Shown: in pieces, positions 1 to 10,500 of the stretch
How positions within the stretch are numbered: position 1 is the stretch's first letter
Layout: the number at the start of each line of letters is the position of its first letter
Source: Sphaerolaimus hirsutus
Lineage: Eukaryota; Nematoda; Chromadorea; Monhysterida; Sphaerolaimidae
Reading direction: 5' to 3'
DNA length: 64,000 bases
NCBI GenBank assembly: GCA_964036195.1
Contig: OZ038457.1
Span: forward strand, 24,438,787 to 24,502,786
The notes under the pieces: model-generated
Seen by the model: the letters and a program-made list of their open reading frames with translations, nothing else
Databases searched by the model: none
Told to the model about the DNA's origin: nothing
Position numbers and translations under genes: made by a program

Positions 1-258
1 TCAGGTTGCTCAGATGGCTACTTATGTAATTCTTGTGTTTTTGTTGCCAGCGTCGCGCATATTTTCCCTACCATAGCAGACGCTCTCGCGACCAGATATG
101 AGTCTCCGCGTGAAGACCGTTCGCGTCACGCTCAAGCTACAACTGTGCGTCCTGAGCCACCCCGTCGTCACGAACGCCAGCGTCACTCGTCACGCCGTCC
201 TGAACCGGTTCAGGCTGAGGAACCAATTTCTGAGGATGACCTTCTTCCTGAGAACTAA
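1..258 (+). CDS. C-terminal tail of an unidentified ORF, probably LTR-retroelement polyprotein
   Basis: Frame 1 is open from the first base to TAA at 256-258 (85 codons, no start in the window). It begins with a Cys-containing hydrophobic stretch, continues through an Arg/His/Pro-rich section with repeated RPEP and RRHE-like words, and ends in an acidic tail finishing LLPEN. I recognise no domain. About 80 bp after the stop come a purine run and a TGTT...AACA segment, the usual order at the 3' end of an LTR retroelement, so I infer the end of a polyprotein. It could instead be the last exon of a host gene, since a plausible acceptor (ttgttgccag) ends near base 51. Confidence 0.4.
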   Translation, partial: SGCSDGYLCNSCVFVASVAHIFPTIADALATRYESPREDRSRHAQATTVRPEPPRRHERQRHSSRRPEPVQAEEPISEDDLLPEN

Positions 259-340
259 TCTTGTGTTGAACAAAAATCGTGAAAAAAGAGATGCTTGATG
301 TTTGATTTTTCTGAAAAATTTTGAAATCTGATTTCGGTGA

Positions 341-526
341 AAAAGGGGGAAGTTGTTGCATTATGTGCGTATTTGCTTTCTTTCTCTTTTGTCTGTATTT
401 ATCTGGCGCTTTAGCCACATGTCGTGACCGGTTGACCGAATAAATTCCTCCAAACAACTCCGTCTGATGGTCAACGTGACCTTCCTGCCGACACACACTG
501 TTATTGTGTTCTAAAGTCCATTAACA
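341..526 (+). repeat. Putative polypurine tract and solo/3' LTR
   Basis: A purine run AAAAGGGGGAAG (341-352) is followed by TGTTGCATTATG at 354. The segment to AACA at 526 is 173 bp with TGTT...AACA ends and contains an AATAAA at about 440. The order ORF end, polypurine tract, TG...CA segment is that of an LTR retroelement 3' end. No second LTR copy is in the window, so the 3' boundary is a guess. Confidence 0.35.
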
Positions 527-574
527 CGTTGCATAATTCAATTTTCTGTCAATTCATGAAGTAAAAGTTGTCTG

Positions 575-765
575 TAGTCTGGCATTGGTACATTTCTGAC
601 AAGCGAAAATTTACCGTACCGTACCGTACCGCGAACCGCACTTTTCAGATTTACCGTACCGTACCGTTTACCGCAAAATTGAAAATTTACCGTACCGTTT
701 ACCGCAAAAGAGAAAATTTACCGTACCGTACGGTTTACCGCAAGGCCGTACCGTCTGCCACCCTA
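575..765. mobile_element. TACCG-repeat MITE, hAT-like ends
   Basis: The segment is almost entirely TACCG/TTTACCGC words. Its right end, read inward, is TAGGGTGGCAGACGGTAC; the left end TAGTCTGGCATTGGTAC is a diverged inverted copy. The right end abuts the Penelope-like element's direct repeat at 767. Ends of the TAGGGTG type also occur on the element at 38308-38858, which has a clear 8-bp target duplication. Here the duplication is imperfect. Confidence 0.5.
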
Positions 766-766
766 C

Positions 767-1150
767 TGTGGACACGCAGACATGTCCAGAGGTGCGCCAC
801 GTGGATGGGGGGCCAGAAATGGTCCGAACAATTGTGGGCAGCGCGGAGGCAACAACAACATGAGCCGCGGTGGCGGCCGAGTCCAGAAGCGACCCCACTC
901 GAGCCCGAACAATTACCAGGTGGTGGCCAAACGAGTCAATAACAGGGTTAGTGTTTGATTTTTTGTCGCGTTGATTTTTGCGAGGTGGAAGTTTGGTGGT
1001 TTGAAAGTTTGGTTATTTAAGTTGGGTTAATTAAGTTGGGTTTTTTAAGTTGGGTTTGTAAGTTGTACTGAGTTGTTACTGATGAGACCCAGCTCAGTTA
1101 GCTAGTCTAACAAAATGGGTCAAAACTAGCTATAAATTTCCTATTTTAAT
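767..1150 (+). repeat. Pseudo-LTR, upstream copy
   Basis: Nearly identical to 6289-6659. The unit runs from TGTGGACACGCAGACATG through the start of ORF1, a GTTAGT splice donor and a CTGATGAG-containing tail to TTTCCTATTTTAAT. This copy has an extra TTTTTTAAGTTGGG block near 1040 and NNC where the downstream copy reads NNR. Partial tandem copies producing such repeats are typical of Penelope-like elements. Confidence 0.85.
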
Positions 1151-2294
1151 CTACTGTATAAACTGGCTCTGTGCCTCTTTCTGTGGTTAATCCCAATTGG
1201 GGTATAACCAGTTACGGCAATGGACAGTTATAAATTTGTTGACACTACCCAAATTTTTTCGGGAAAATCGACTATCTTGTGTCGCACATTGTAGCTCGAT
1301 TGTGCCCTACATACGTGTCAGCACTATGGACAGGCACGCATCCTAGACATGTGTCAGCACTGTCGACAGATGCTTGTGTCAATTTACGGTGGTTTTTTCA
1401 CAATTTCTTTTTTCTATCCAGAATTCGCCCTGACGGGGCGGTCAAAATAGAGGCTTTAATGGACGTGGGCAGCGGGGTGGGGATGTAATCCGCCGTAATG
1501 AATTTAATCGACTTGTGAATCACGTTGAATTTGTTGAGGAATTCGTTGTGGACCATATTTTGGTGCTCTCTGGTTTACCGAAAACCAAACTTATGTTAAA
1601 AGAGGCGGCGTTAAAAGTTCTCTTGGATGGCTGCCAAGTGCCACCGGAGGAAGTTGACAAAGCGGTGGTGCGCACCAAGCGCATGCTGGATGGTAACGCG
1701 AGAATTTACTGCTCGGATCCCAAATTTGTGAATGATGTGATCCAGCTTTACCGCCATAATATGAAGGCTAATCCCGACACTGAGTCAGAGCAATTTTTGT
1801 GGAGTGAGGTGGGGGTAAATCCGGATGAACCGACTAAGGTGAATAAGTACGTGGTTAACATTTTTAAAGAGCGCACCGTGGGGCAACGCGATGACAATCG
1901 CCAGCTCTTGGAGGTGCTCAAGTGGATGAAGGAGGTGCACAAGTTGGATGCATTTCAGCGTTCGAATGTTCAAATTGGTGTTAAACCGCAAGGCGCAGCC
2001 CGGCCGATTTTCAAAAATTGGTGGGATTGGGCCAAATCTTTGCACCAAGATGACGTTAGAGCGGTTTCAGACGATGCCAATGTTGGTGAGGCACCGGCCG
2101 CTGTGAAACAAGCCGTGGCGTTTAAGGGCACTGGTGCACCCAAGTCTGGAAATCCATTCCAGAACTGGGGGAATTTGCACAGCGTGCTAGATTCTGATGA
2201 ACTTTCAGCCAGTGCGGATGCTCCTAGTACGAGCGCCGCGCCGCAGGTTGTTGCGAGTGGAAATCCTACCGGCTCTACGGAGGATGTTGAATGA
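782..2294 (+). CDS. ORF1 of the Naiad-type element, spliced, RGG-rich N-terminus
   Basis: Exon 1 is 782-946: ATG followed by MSRGAPRGWGARNG and further RGG/SRGGG and Asn-rich sequence. It ends in phase 0 at GTTAGT (947). The acceptor tttttctatccag is at 1409-1421, and frame 0 then runs from 1422 to TGA at 2292-2294. Joined this way, RGG motifs continue past the junction (RRGGQNRGFNGRGQRGG). One in-frame TGA at 1431, probably a decayed CGA, lies just after the junction. The remaining 250 or so residues are mixed, largely helical, and end in a Ser/Ala/Asp-rich tail; I recognise no fold. RGG boxes usually bind RNA, so an RNP role is inferred. The downstream pseudo-LTR repeats exon 1 and the donor. 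Confidence 0.6.
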
Positions 2295-2770
2295 TTATTA
2301 CGCTTGTGTTTTTTAGGCTGATTTTCACTTTGACACGTTGATAAGTCACTTTTTGGCACCGCTTGCCTTTTAGCCTTTTTGGCTACTTTTCTCAAGTTGA
2401 CACGGGTCTACTACTTGTTATATGCGGTTGATATTTACGTTTACAGATATTTGTTTATTTGATTTACGGGTACCCGGTTTTCCCTGGTCGTTTTTGCCCA
2501 TTGGTTGATTGAAAATAAACCAAATCGGTGTGAATTTCGACAACGTGTTTCAATTTGTCATGAAATAAGGTAAATACGTCCCTATGAATTGACCTTTTAA
2601 GCACTTTTATCCATTCGATTTTGCTTAAGTCCTGCCGACGGCATATGTAACCTGTCGCCCGCATGTGCTGTCTTTTTGTCGTATGGATGGCCTCGCAACC
2701 CTATTTAGGGTACCACGGCGGGAAACCTGGCAGCCCCAGGTCAGTAGGTGGGGGTAGACCGATGGGGTAA

Positions 2771-5700
2771 CCCTTAGGCAGGGTCCCTATTGTAAAATCG
2801 CCTGCGAATTCAACTAATGTTACGGATGGGTATGATGTTTCTGATAAAGTTTTGAGCTTTAAAAGTGTTAAACCTTCAATGTGTGAGTTTGTGAATAAGG
2901 ATTTGTGTTCAGCTATGGTAGGTTGTAACAAGAAGAACTGTAAGGTGTGTGATATCATTGATAAAAAGTTGACGTTCAAAAGTACTGTGACTGGTCATGA
3001 ATTTGCATGTAAGAGGGACACTATATTGAACTGTATGAGTAAAAATGTTGTATATTTAGTTACTTGTAAAAAATGTGAAGCCCAATATGTTGGAAAAACG
3101 AAATGCACCTTTAAAGTGCGTATGGGTGAGCATTTGAGAAACATTAAAAAACACTCACCACAGTTAATATATAGACATTTCAACGAGTGCGGAATAGAAC
3201 ATTTTAGTTCAAGGATTATAGTAAAATGTGAAGAGTCTGCACTACTTGAATGGGAACACTCCATGTGTGTCACATTGAATAGTTGTTATCCCTTGGGACT
3301 AAATGATAAAATTAGAGGGTATCGAAATTTGACTAAGGTAGATTTTGATTGCTTGAAGAGTTCTCCATATTTCTCTTCACCAGTGCCTCGTTTTCCACGC
3401 TCACACGGAAATGGTACACAAGTTTCTAGAAAGTTAGGTTTGGAAAACTTTCATATTAGTGCCGATGCCTCTAAATTTGTTCAATATGGACACTGGTATA
3501 AACTATTGGGGCAGACATCCCCAAAACAGTGGTCCGGTGTTATGCACGAAGTTTCAGATAGGGAAAAAGCGAACAAAAATTTGTCAACGTTTTGTAAGAT
3601 TATTGATTTGATTACTAGAGTGCGGGCAAAAAAGCCCAAACCTGAATTCCGGTGGATTTTGCCATTCCCTTGTAAGCTGATGGATAGAATTAATGTTGTG
3701 AAAATACTTAACAGTCCAAATGTTCACTCTACATTGCCGAGTGATATAGGAAATGTCGCTAATGACATCATAGTGGCATTTAAGTACAATCAACCACTTT
3801 GCCTAAAGATGTGTAACTACAATAGCTTCCTGAAAAAACTCACTAAGGTAGAGTTAAATTGCCTACTGAAGGGTGATTGTGGCTGCAGTGAAAATGAATA
3901 TTGTTATGTGGCTAGTGGACATGTTATTTGTGGTGACTTGAATATTGTTGAATCTGAAAAATTGCGAGAAATGCTGGAAAAAGGTGGTAAATATAGACCA
4001 CCTTCACCAGATAATCCTGGTGTGTATTTATCAAAATATAGTGATGAATATGGCACCTTTGCTTAGTTTTCTAAAACGTAAAGCAAAGCATGGTAATTTC
4101 GTCTCTGAATTTGTCAAGAAGTTTAAGTTTGAATTACGTAAAAGAGTTTTTTCGTTACCCCTAGATTATTCCGGGGCAGATTTTGATTTGGTCCGGCCAG
4201 CGCAGCGGAAACTGCATAGGTGGTTTATTGTTGCACCGGTGGATAAAGCTGCTTCAAATTTTTGCATAATTTGCAAAAAACTTTATGCTTTGGTTATTTC
4301 TAGGGATCTAGGGTATGACATCGAAACAGAAACATTCAAAAAGTCTGAGACGTATGAATTTTTGGGTGACTTGGATCATCATGGTAGAGCAATATTGGAT
4401 AAACACATTAAAATGTGCCAATATTACGGCTTTAGATTAGAAGACATGAGTGAGACTTTCCCAGTGCTTTTTTGCACACTGAAATTGCATAAGAATCCTT
4501 ATAAATTTAGGATGGTTTCAGGTGGGAGACAATCATCAATTCAACCTGTCTGTTACCTAGTGCTGAATATTTTGACACTTTTAAGAAAACGTATGCAAGG
4601 ATACTGTGATACAATTCGTGAAACAAGTGGTATTCGAACGTTCTGGAGTGTTAATAGCACTCTACAAGCTCAAACAGATATTGAAAAGATTGTGGGTACA
4701 AAAGTTGACCACGTAGCTACTTCAGATTTTACTACCTTGTTTCCTACCCTGCCATTTCATGTCATTTTTCAAGGTCTCTTCTACATTGTAGATATGACGA
4801 TGGGTAATAAGGTTCTTAACGTATTCAAGCGCTCAGTAAACTTAAGTGATGGTAAAAATGAAAAATCGCTAATAACTCTGAGCAATGCAGAGGTCAAACA
4901 GATTATACATGAGAGTATAGAAGAGTCGTATGTGACTTTCGCTGGTATGTTATTCCGCCAGTGGTGTGGAATCCCAGCTGGTGGACCCCATAGCCCACCT
5001 GTAGCTGATTTGACACTTGCAGCTTTTGAGTATAAATATATGCGTAATATAATGCGAGAACCACAGGCTAAACTCTTTCAGCATGTTTATCGATATGTAG
5101 ATGACTGTGTATACCGTATTTCCTCGAAATACCCCCCGGGGGGTGATTGTTTCATAGTGGTCCCGAGAGGGGGGGGGTTAAACGAGGGGGGGGGTATTTC
5201 GAGGGGGGGGGGGTTATTATTTCACAAGAAAATTTTGGAAAACCAAGTACGAAATTGTCGTCTGAAACGTACGCAGACGTCGAAAAATGCAACAAAAACT
5301 GCCATTTATAAGGTTCTGTAGACTAATATTAGTATGTAGATGGTATGTACACTGTTCTAACGTGACACCGACATTGTTTTAACGTGTGTTCTGCAGTACA
5401 CAGAACACAAACTACAGTTATTGTCATGTACGTTCCCTTTACACTCAATTTGGGGGGGGGTATTTCGAGGGGGGGAGTGATTGTTTCATAGTGGTCCCGA
5501 GAGGGGGGGGTCAAACGAGGGGGGGGGGTATTTCGAGGGGGGGGGTATTTCGAGGAAATACGGTACATCAACTTTCCCAATTTTGAAAATTTGGCGAAGG
5601 ACATTTATCCTTCTGAGTTGATTTTGGAACGCGCTTCTGACCCAGACAGTGGCGTATGTCCATTTTTGGACATGAAAATTGTGTTTGGTGAGGGTAATTT

Positions 5701-6037
5701 ATACACTAGAACCTTTGATAAAAGGGATTTATTTCCCTTTAAGGTGATAAAATTCCTGCATGCCGATTCAAATGTGTCCAGAAAATTGGGCAAGGCTGTT
5801 ATAATGGGAGCGTTAATTAGATATGCACGCTCATGCACTTTTGTTCATGATTTTGTGAAACTTGCTGTTACGTTGAGAGAAGGAATGGAAAGTAACAATT
5901 TTTTGCAAAAAGAGTTTTTACAGGCTTTTCGGGCATTCTGTGGCGGCTTGTTAATTAAATTTAACGTTTTGTCAGCATCTGATTGCCACAAGTTAACCAG
6001 CAGTGTTATGCCGGGAAATATGCCTGTAAATACTTGA
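2771..6037 (+). pseudogene. Naiad ORF2: GIY-YIG endonuclease - CxC linker - reverse transcriptase, broken
   Basis: The frame opens at 2771 after TAA; the first in-frame ATG is 2879. A possible acceptor (cccttaggcag) ends at 2781. Visible parts: a CNKKNCKVC zinc-binding motif; GIY-YIG as VVYLVTCKKC then QYVGKT, followed by VRMGEH and a later EWEH; and the CxC linker at 3878-3886. The frame stops at 4066, while the frame open to 5321 carries the RT: VAPVDKA, LFCTLKLHK, SDFTTLFPTLP (motif A), GIPAGG (motif B) and YRYVDD (motif C, catalytic aspartates intact). A MITE splits the ORF directly after YVDDCV. The original frame resumes at 5566 and ends with TGA at 6035-6037. It encodes a target-primed retrotransposition enzyme, now with one frame change and one insertion. 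Confidence 0.88.
5114..5563. mobile_element. TACCGT-clan MITE inserted in the RT gene (TA duplication)
   Basis: This 450-bp element has ends CCGTATTTCCTCGAAATA and its inverse, flanked by TA at 5112-5113 and 5564-5565. The interior is dominated by repeats of TATTTCGAGGGGGG near both ends, with a unique core at 5230-5440. Removing the element and one TA restores the reverse-transcriptase frame exactly. The TA duplication is that of Tc1/mariner-type transposition. No transposase is encoded. Confidence 0.9.
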
Positions 6038-6288
6038 TACTTATGTACTCATTTGAACGTAACTTGAACCAATAGAGTCTGGGTACAAGTGGTACTGGAC
6101 ACAGTACGAGTGTTTCTAACCGTGATAAAAGAAACACAAAAACGCAAAATACTCAGGAACAGTCCGCTACGAAAAGTTGGCACCGGTGTTACGACGTGAA
6201 GCTGTGTTTTTCAGCGGTCTAGAGTGTAGCATAAGGTGAGCTTCGATATACTCAAGCTTAAAAGTTGTCGTTGGGCAAGTACACAGTC

Positions 6289-6659
6289 TGTGGACACGCA
6301 GACATGTCCAGAGGTGCGCCACGTGGATGGGGGGCCAGAAATGGTCCGAACAATCGTGGGCAGCGCGGAGGCAACAACAACATGAGCCGCGGCGGCGGCC
6401 AAGTCCAGAAGCGACCCCACTCGAGCCCGAACAATTACCAGGTGGTGGCCAAACAAGTCAATAACAGGGTTAGTGTTTGATTTTTTGTCGCGTTGATTTT
6501 CGCGAGGTGGAGAGTTCGGTGGTTTGAAAGTTTGGTTATTTAAGTTGGGTTAATTAAGTTGGGTTTGTAAGTTGTACTGAGTTGTTACTGATGAGACCCA
6601 GCTCAGTTAGCTAGTCTAACAAAATGGGTCAAAACTAGCTATAAATTTCCTATTTTAAT
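6289..6659 (+). repeat. Pseudo-LTR, downstream copy
   Basis: Second copy of the 767-1150 unit. It contains an intact ORF1 exon 1 (ATG at 6304) with the same GTTAGT donor. Sequence downstream (6660 on) is unrelated to the element, so the copy ends here. Confidence 0.85.
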
Positions 6660-7477
6660 TTACATCACTACACGGCACTGAATTTGATCGCAGTAAATAC
6701 AGCAGCTGCATGGGACATTGGTGATTCCATCAGCACACGTGGCTGCAGCATCGTATTAATTGCACTCCCACCAACGATGGCAAACCCTTTGAGGAAAAAG
6801 AATTTAATTTTTTAATGTTTTTCCGAAAATGACTTTTTGAATTTCGAATTTTTTCCAAAAATAGTTTTACGTTTTCACTTTTACCTTTTCATAAGTAAAA
6901 TACATTTCTTTTATGTTTGCGTAGGTGACAAGTACTTTTTCGTTTTCAGGTAAGTCGAAATTTTCGACTTCAGTGAAATTTTCGAAATTTTTCAAGTCTA
7001 CATTTTCTGTAATCAGGTGGTGAATAACATTGATACATTTGCTTAAACATTTGAAAATTTTCTGTACTTTTCACAACTCTGGTTCGGACATAGTTTTTTA
7101 TCATGGTAAGTACAATACCTATTAGCATTACTTCAGTAATAAAGATACACAACTAAAAGAATTTTTTCAATTAATTATTCAGATCCCAGTCGGTACTTTT
7201 TTTCGGTACCCAGTCTTTTTTAAAAAATCTCTAAACACACTTTTTTAAATAATCCCATAAAATCTCGACGGAACGAAAACGAATTTAAAGCAATTTTAAA
7301 GCAAAATTGCGGCAACTTTTAAAGCGAATTTCAATTCACATCAAAGCGACAGGTAATCGTAAGCGAACTACTTTAAAGATATTCGAATCACCGATTTTAC
7401 GATTTCTTTACACACTCAAATCATAACGACACACCAAAATGACTGTATTTCAAACAAGCGATCAAATATTAGTTATC
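6660..7477. other. AT-rich spacer, nothing recognised
   Basis: No coding region, inverted repeat or similarity to other parts of the window was seen between the Penelope-like element and the MITE at 7480. Confidence 0.5.
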
Positions 7478-7479
7478 TA

Positions 7480-8157
7480 CCGTATATCTTCGAATAAGTC
7501 CCGCTTGGAGTTATTTTTTCGTCACAAGTTTTTCAGGGGGGTATTCAAAAGGGGGAGTTATTCGAGGGGGAAGTTATTTTTTCGTCAGAATTTTCAGTAA
7601 GATGTATGATTGATTTACTGCACAAATGGGGTAACATAAATCATTTAATAAATCATATACTGACTTATTCGAGGGGGCGGGAATTTTTCGAAAGGGGACT
7701 TATTCGAGAGGGGTACTTATTCGATAGGGGGACTTATTCGAGAGGGGGACTTATTCGGGGGCGGAGGCTTATTCGAGAGAGGGGGAGTTATTCGAGAGGG
7801 GTACTTATTCGATAGGGGGACTTATTCGAGAGGGGGACTTATTCGGGGGCGGAGGCTTATTCGAGAGAGGGGGAGTTATTCGAGAGGGGTACTTATTCGA
7901 TAGGGGGACTTATTCGAGAGGGGGACTTATTCGGGGGCGGAGGCTTATTCGAGAGAGGGGGAGTTATTCGAGAGGGGTACTTATTCGATAGGGGGACTTA
8001 TTCGAGAGGGGGACTTATTCGGGGGCGGAGGCTTATTCGAGAGAGGGGGAGTTATTCGAGAGGGGTACTTATTCGATAGGGGGACTTATTCGAGAGGGGG
8101 ACTTATTCGGGGGCGGAGGCTTATTCGAGAGAGGGGGAGTTATTCGAGAATATACGG
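7480..8157. mobile_element. TACCGT-clan MITE with internal minisatellite
   Basis: Ends are CCGTATATCTTCGAATAA and its inverse (TTATTCGAGAATATACGG), flanked by TA at 7478-7479 and 8158-8159. The left 200 bp are mostly unique; the rest is a tandem array of TTATTCGAG-containing units (see 7712-8148). The outer CCGTAT is shared with the elements at 5114 and 9897, but the inner word is TTATTCGAG rather than TATTTCGAG. Confidence 0.85.
7712..8148. repeat. 88-bp minisatellite, about five near-identical copies
   Basis: GGGGTACTTATTCGATAG recurs at exactly 88-bp spacing (its T at 7714, 7802, 7890, 7978, 8066). Each 88-bp unit is built from five TTATTCG words separated by G-rich linkers, so the array looks like an amplified terminal-repeat motif of the MITE that contains it. 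The near identity implies recent expansion. Confidence 0.92.
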
Positions 8158-8204
8158 TAATTGATTTGAAGCCGTGGTTCCAATGGCCATGTTTACCTCC
8201 AGTA

Positions 8205-8455
8205 GCTCCCAGGGGCCAATTCCTTAAATGAAAAAACAAACAATTTAGAAGTGAAAAGTAAAGTAAATTTAAAAGTCAGAAGTGAAATGGCAACTGAGGA
8301 GTTAAAAAAGGAAAGTACCTAATGAAAATTTACTTATGTTTAAAAGATTTACTTACCACTTCACTTCTCATTTTTAAATTTACTTCTTTCAAAAGTTTAC
8401 TTCTCACTTCTAAATCGGTGTTTTACTTCTTTACTTGCGGAATTGGCACCAGAAA
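8205..8455. repeat. Inverted-repeat element, GTGCCAATTCC ends
   Basis: GGGGCCAATTCC at the left and GGAATTGGCACC at the right enclose AAGTGAAAAGTAAA-type and TTTACTTCTCACTTC-type arms. Pieces of the same family occur at 9813-9895, 10290-10395 and 17150-17290. The family body is runs of the word AAGTAA/TTACTT. Confidence 0.55.
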
Positions 8456-8989
8456 GACAATATTATATTGAAACTCTAATTACCGCCTGAATGTGAAAAT
8501 TACTCTGCCTTTACCGGAGAAAATCGCAGATAATTTCCGGTAAATGGCAAAAATTCACCGCACCGTATTTTTTCCCACCGCTGAGTATCGCGGCAAATGC
8601 GAAATGTGTTTGGAGGGCAAACTTTTTACAGAACATTGTTGCCATTACATAAAATTCCAATCTATTGTGTGAGAACGTAGAAAATTAAATGTGCACCATT
8701 GAAATTCAACGAGATGTTGTGTGGTTATAATAACCATACAGTAAATACATATTTAGGTAGGTATTTTTGTCGTAAGCATTGCGATGTGCAAAACCTCACT
8801 GTACACACTAGTTAACTGGGTATAATATTTTCTGAAAATATTGTCAACTCATAAATCAGCCTCGACCGCATTTGAGTTTACCAAAATGATTTGTTTTGAA
8901 CTAGTGAGTTCAGCTCCAATATTATACAGAACAATTGCCTGTGTACCATTTTCTCAGGTTTTCATGGAAATACATTGTTATCTATACTC

Positions 8990-9225
8990 CAGTGACGTGA
9001 CACTCTGCACGCACAGTTATTTATGTCTCATGTTGGAAGCGTGCCAATGATAATGAAGGCATGCAATTTTGTGAAACAATAAAACGATTTACTGCTGTGT
9101 GTGAATGGTTTAACGTAAAACGTAACACCAGCAATGAAATTTTTAATCTTTTTACTAAAATCACATGCATTCAATAAAATTGGCATACTTCCAGCGTGAA
9201 CCACACGTGCAAGGTGTAGTCAGTT
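8990..9225. repeat. Long inverted repeat, CTTCCAGCGTG family
   Basis: GACACTCTGCACGCACAG...GTTGGAAGCGTGCCAA on the left pairs with TTGGCATACTTCCAGCGTG...CACACGTGCAAGGTGTAG on the right. Related copies are at 29560-29800 and, as one arm, at about 24120-24190. The remainder of 8460-9890 shows no gene. Confidence 0.5.
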
Positions 9226-9896
9226 GGGTATAGTAGAAGCTCGATGATCAAACAGTGAGAAAATGCAAATAAAAACAAACAGAATGAACACATGAGAAAA
9301 TGAGAAGATTAATTATGAGCTACAAACAAAATTAACGTTGGCCACTCAGCGACCATAAATATTTATGATGGCAAAAAAAGATTAATAACAGTGCAAATCT
9401 AACCGGATATTATGCTACCTACATCCTGACGAAATGTGCAACTACAGACTTTTAAAGCATCAACTTGTCAATTATTCACGCCTCGAAATGGAAAAATAGT
9501 TTGATAAAGGGACCTCTATCACCTAGTTCACCTAGGCGCATTAGTAGAGGGAAGCACGAGGAAAAACTTAATTAAAGGGTGGGTTGGCAAAACATTTTCA
9601 ATAACCTGACTGTAAAAAACTCTTAAAAATACTACAGGGTGGTCAAAAATCACTCAAAAAACACAACATTATGACCAATGGCGATATGCTCGAGTAGGTA
9701 AAGTATTGAATTTCGATGTTATATGTGAATCGAAACCAACATTCATCATTTTCCATTCGCAGATGGGGAAAAAAACCCTTTTATAGATCAATCCACTACC
9801 AAATTGAGAGGTTAACTCCGTAAGTTGAGAAGTAAAAATATACCATTTTGAAGTAAGAAGAAAAAGTTACCAATAAGAAAAGTAAATTTATAGGTA

Positions 9897-10282
9897 CCGT
9901 GTTTCCTCGAAATACCCCCAGGGGGTTTATTTTGTCAGAGTGGAAATTTTGAGGGAGGTATTTCGAGGGGGGGGGGTTATTATTTCGTCAGAAATTTTCA
10001 CCAAGTTCATAGTAAAGAGTACGCTTTTATGTACCCAAAACCGGTAATCAACAGGGTATAATTTGGACATACCAACGTCCATCACTACACAAAGTATTTA
10101 GTAATGTGTAGCTGCGATGCAAACTGCGACCAATATATACATCATGTACATTGCATACATGATGTACATAATTTCAGACGGGGGGTATTTCGAGGGGGGT
10201 TTATTTTATACCCAGCTCGAAAACACCTGGGGGTATTTCGAGGGGGGTTTATTCAAGGGGGGGGTATTTCGAGGAAATACGG
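9897..10282. mobile_element. TACCGT-clan MITE downstream of the ZP gene
   Basis: CCGTGTTTCCTCGAAATA and GAGGAAATACGG ends, flanked by TA at 9895-9896 and 10283-10284. It is closely related to the 5114-5563 copy, with the same TATTTCGAGGGG word. It lies about 220 bp past the ZP stop codon. Confidence 0.85.
10196..10252 (-). terminator. Candidate polyadenylation signals for the ZP gene, inside a MITE
   Basis: On the minus strand the first AATAAA sequences after the ZP stop (10501) are those at about 10246-10251 and 10199-10204, both in the MITE at 9897-10282. The 216 bp between stop and MITE contain no AATAAA or ATTAAA. Use of these signals is inference. Confidence 0.35.
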
Positions 10283-10500
10283 TAAGTGAAAAGTTAAAAG
10301 AAACGTTAGAAGTTTACTTCGCTCATAACTTTTTACTTCTCACTTCAAAATTAATTTGTCTACTTCACCTCTCGCGGAATCAACGCCAGAAACGCCAAAC
10401 AAAAATCACACCCAAACCCCTCAAAAAAATCTACGCGACCAACGCTAAAACACCACAAAAGCTGGCACAGTGCCAAGAAACACTCTTCCCACTACCACAA

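Larger units (their letters stand above)
767..6659 (+). mobile_element. Naiad-type Penelope-like retroelement, nearly full length
   Basis: The element is bounded by two direct repeats (767-1150 and 6289-6659) and encodes, in order, an RGG-rich ORF1, an N-terminal GIY-YIG nuclease, a CxC linker and a reverse transcriptase. Canonical Penelope elements carry GIY-YIG at the C-terminus. The permuted order, CxC motif and pseudo-LTRs are the published hallmarks of the Naiad/Chlamys clade, which is said to favour microsatellites; here the left end touches a TACCG array. The copy is probably inactive: an in-frame TGA at 1431, a frame change near 4000-4066 and a MITE at 5114-5563 interrupt it. The regions 947-1421 and 2295-2770 are an inferred intron and an inter-ORF spacer with no recognised content. 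Confidence 0.88.

Noticed and set aside
1075..1130. Hammerhead-ribozyme-like CTGATGAG with GTC and a TTGTTA/TAACAA stem in the pseudo-LTR
   Set aside because: There is no GAAA core segment or stem III between CTGATGAG and GTC. Naiad elements are reported to lack canonical hammerheads, so the match is treated as chance or remnant.
2852..2878. TTG as the start of the nuclease ORF
   Set aside because: Nuclear genes of animals start at ATG. The frame is open from 2771 and the first ATG is 2879; a splice acceptor or upstream context is more likely.
5140..5560. Gly/Arg-rich ORF extensions (IVVPRGGG) of the reverse transcriptase
   Set aside because: These residues are encoded by the inserted MITE, not by the retroelement.
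7606..8160. Regular spaced repeats resembling a CRISPR array
   Set aside because: The whole 88-bp unit repeats with no unique spacers, it lies inside a TA-flanked MITE, and the host is a eukaryote.
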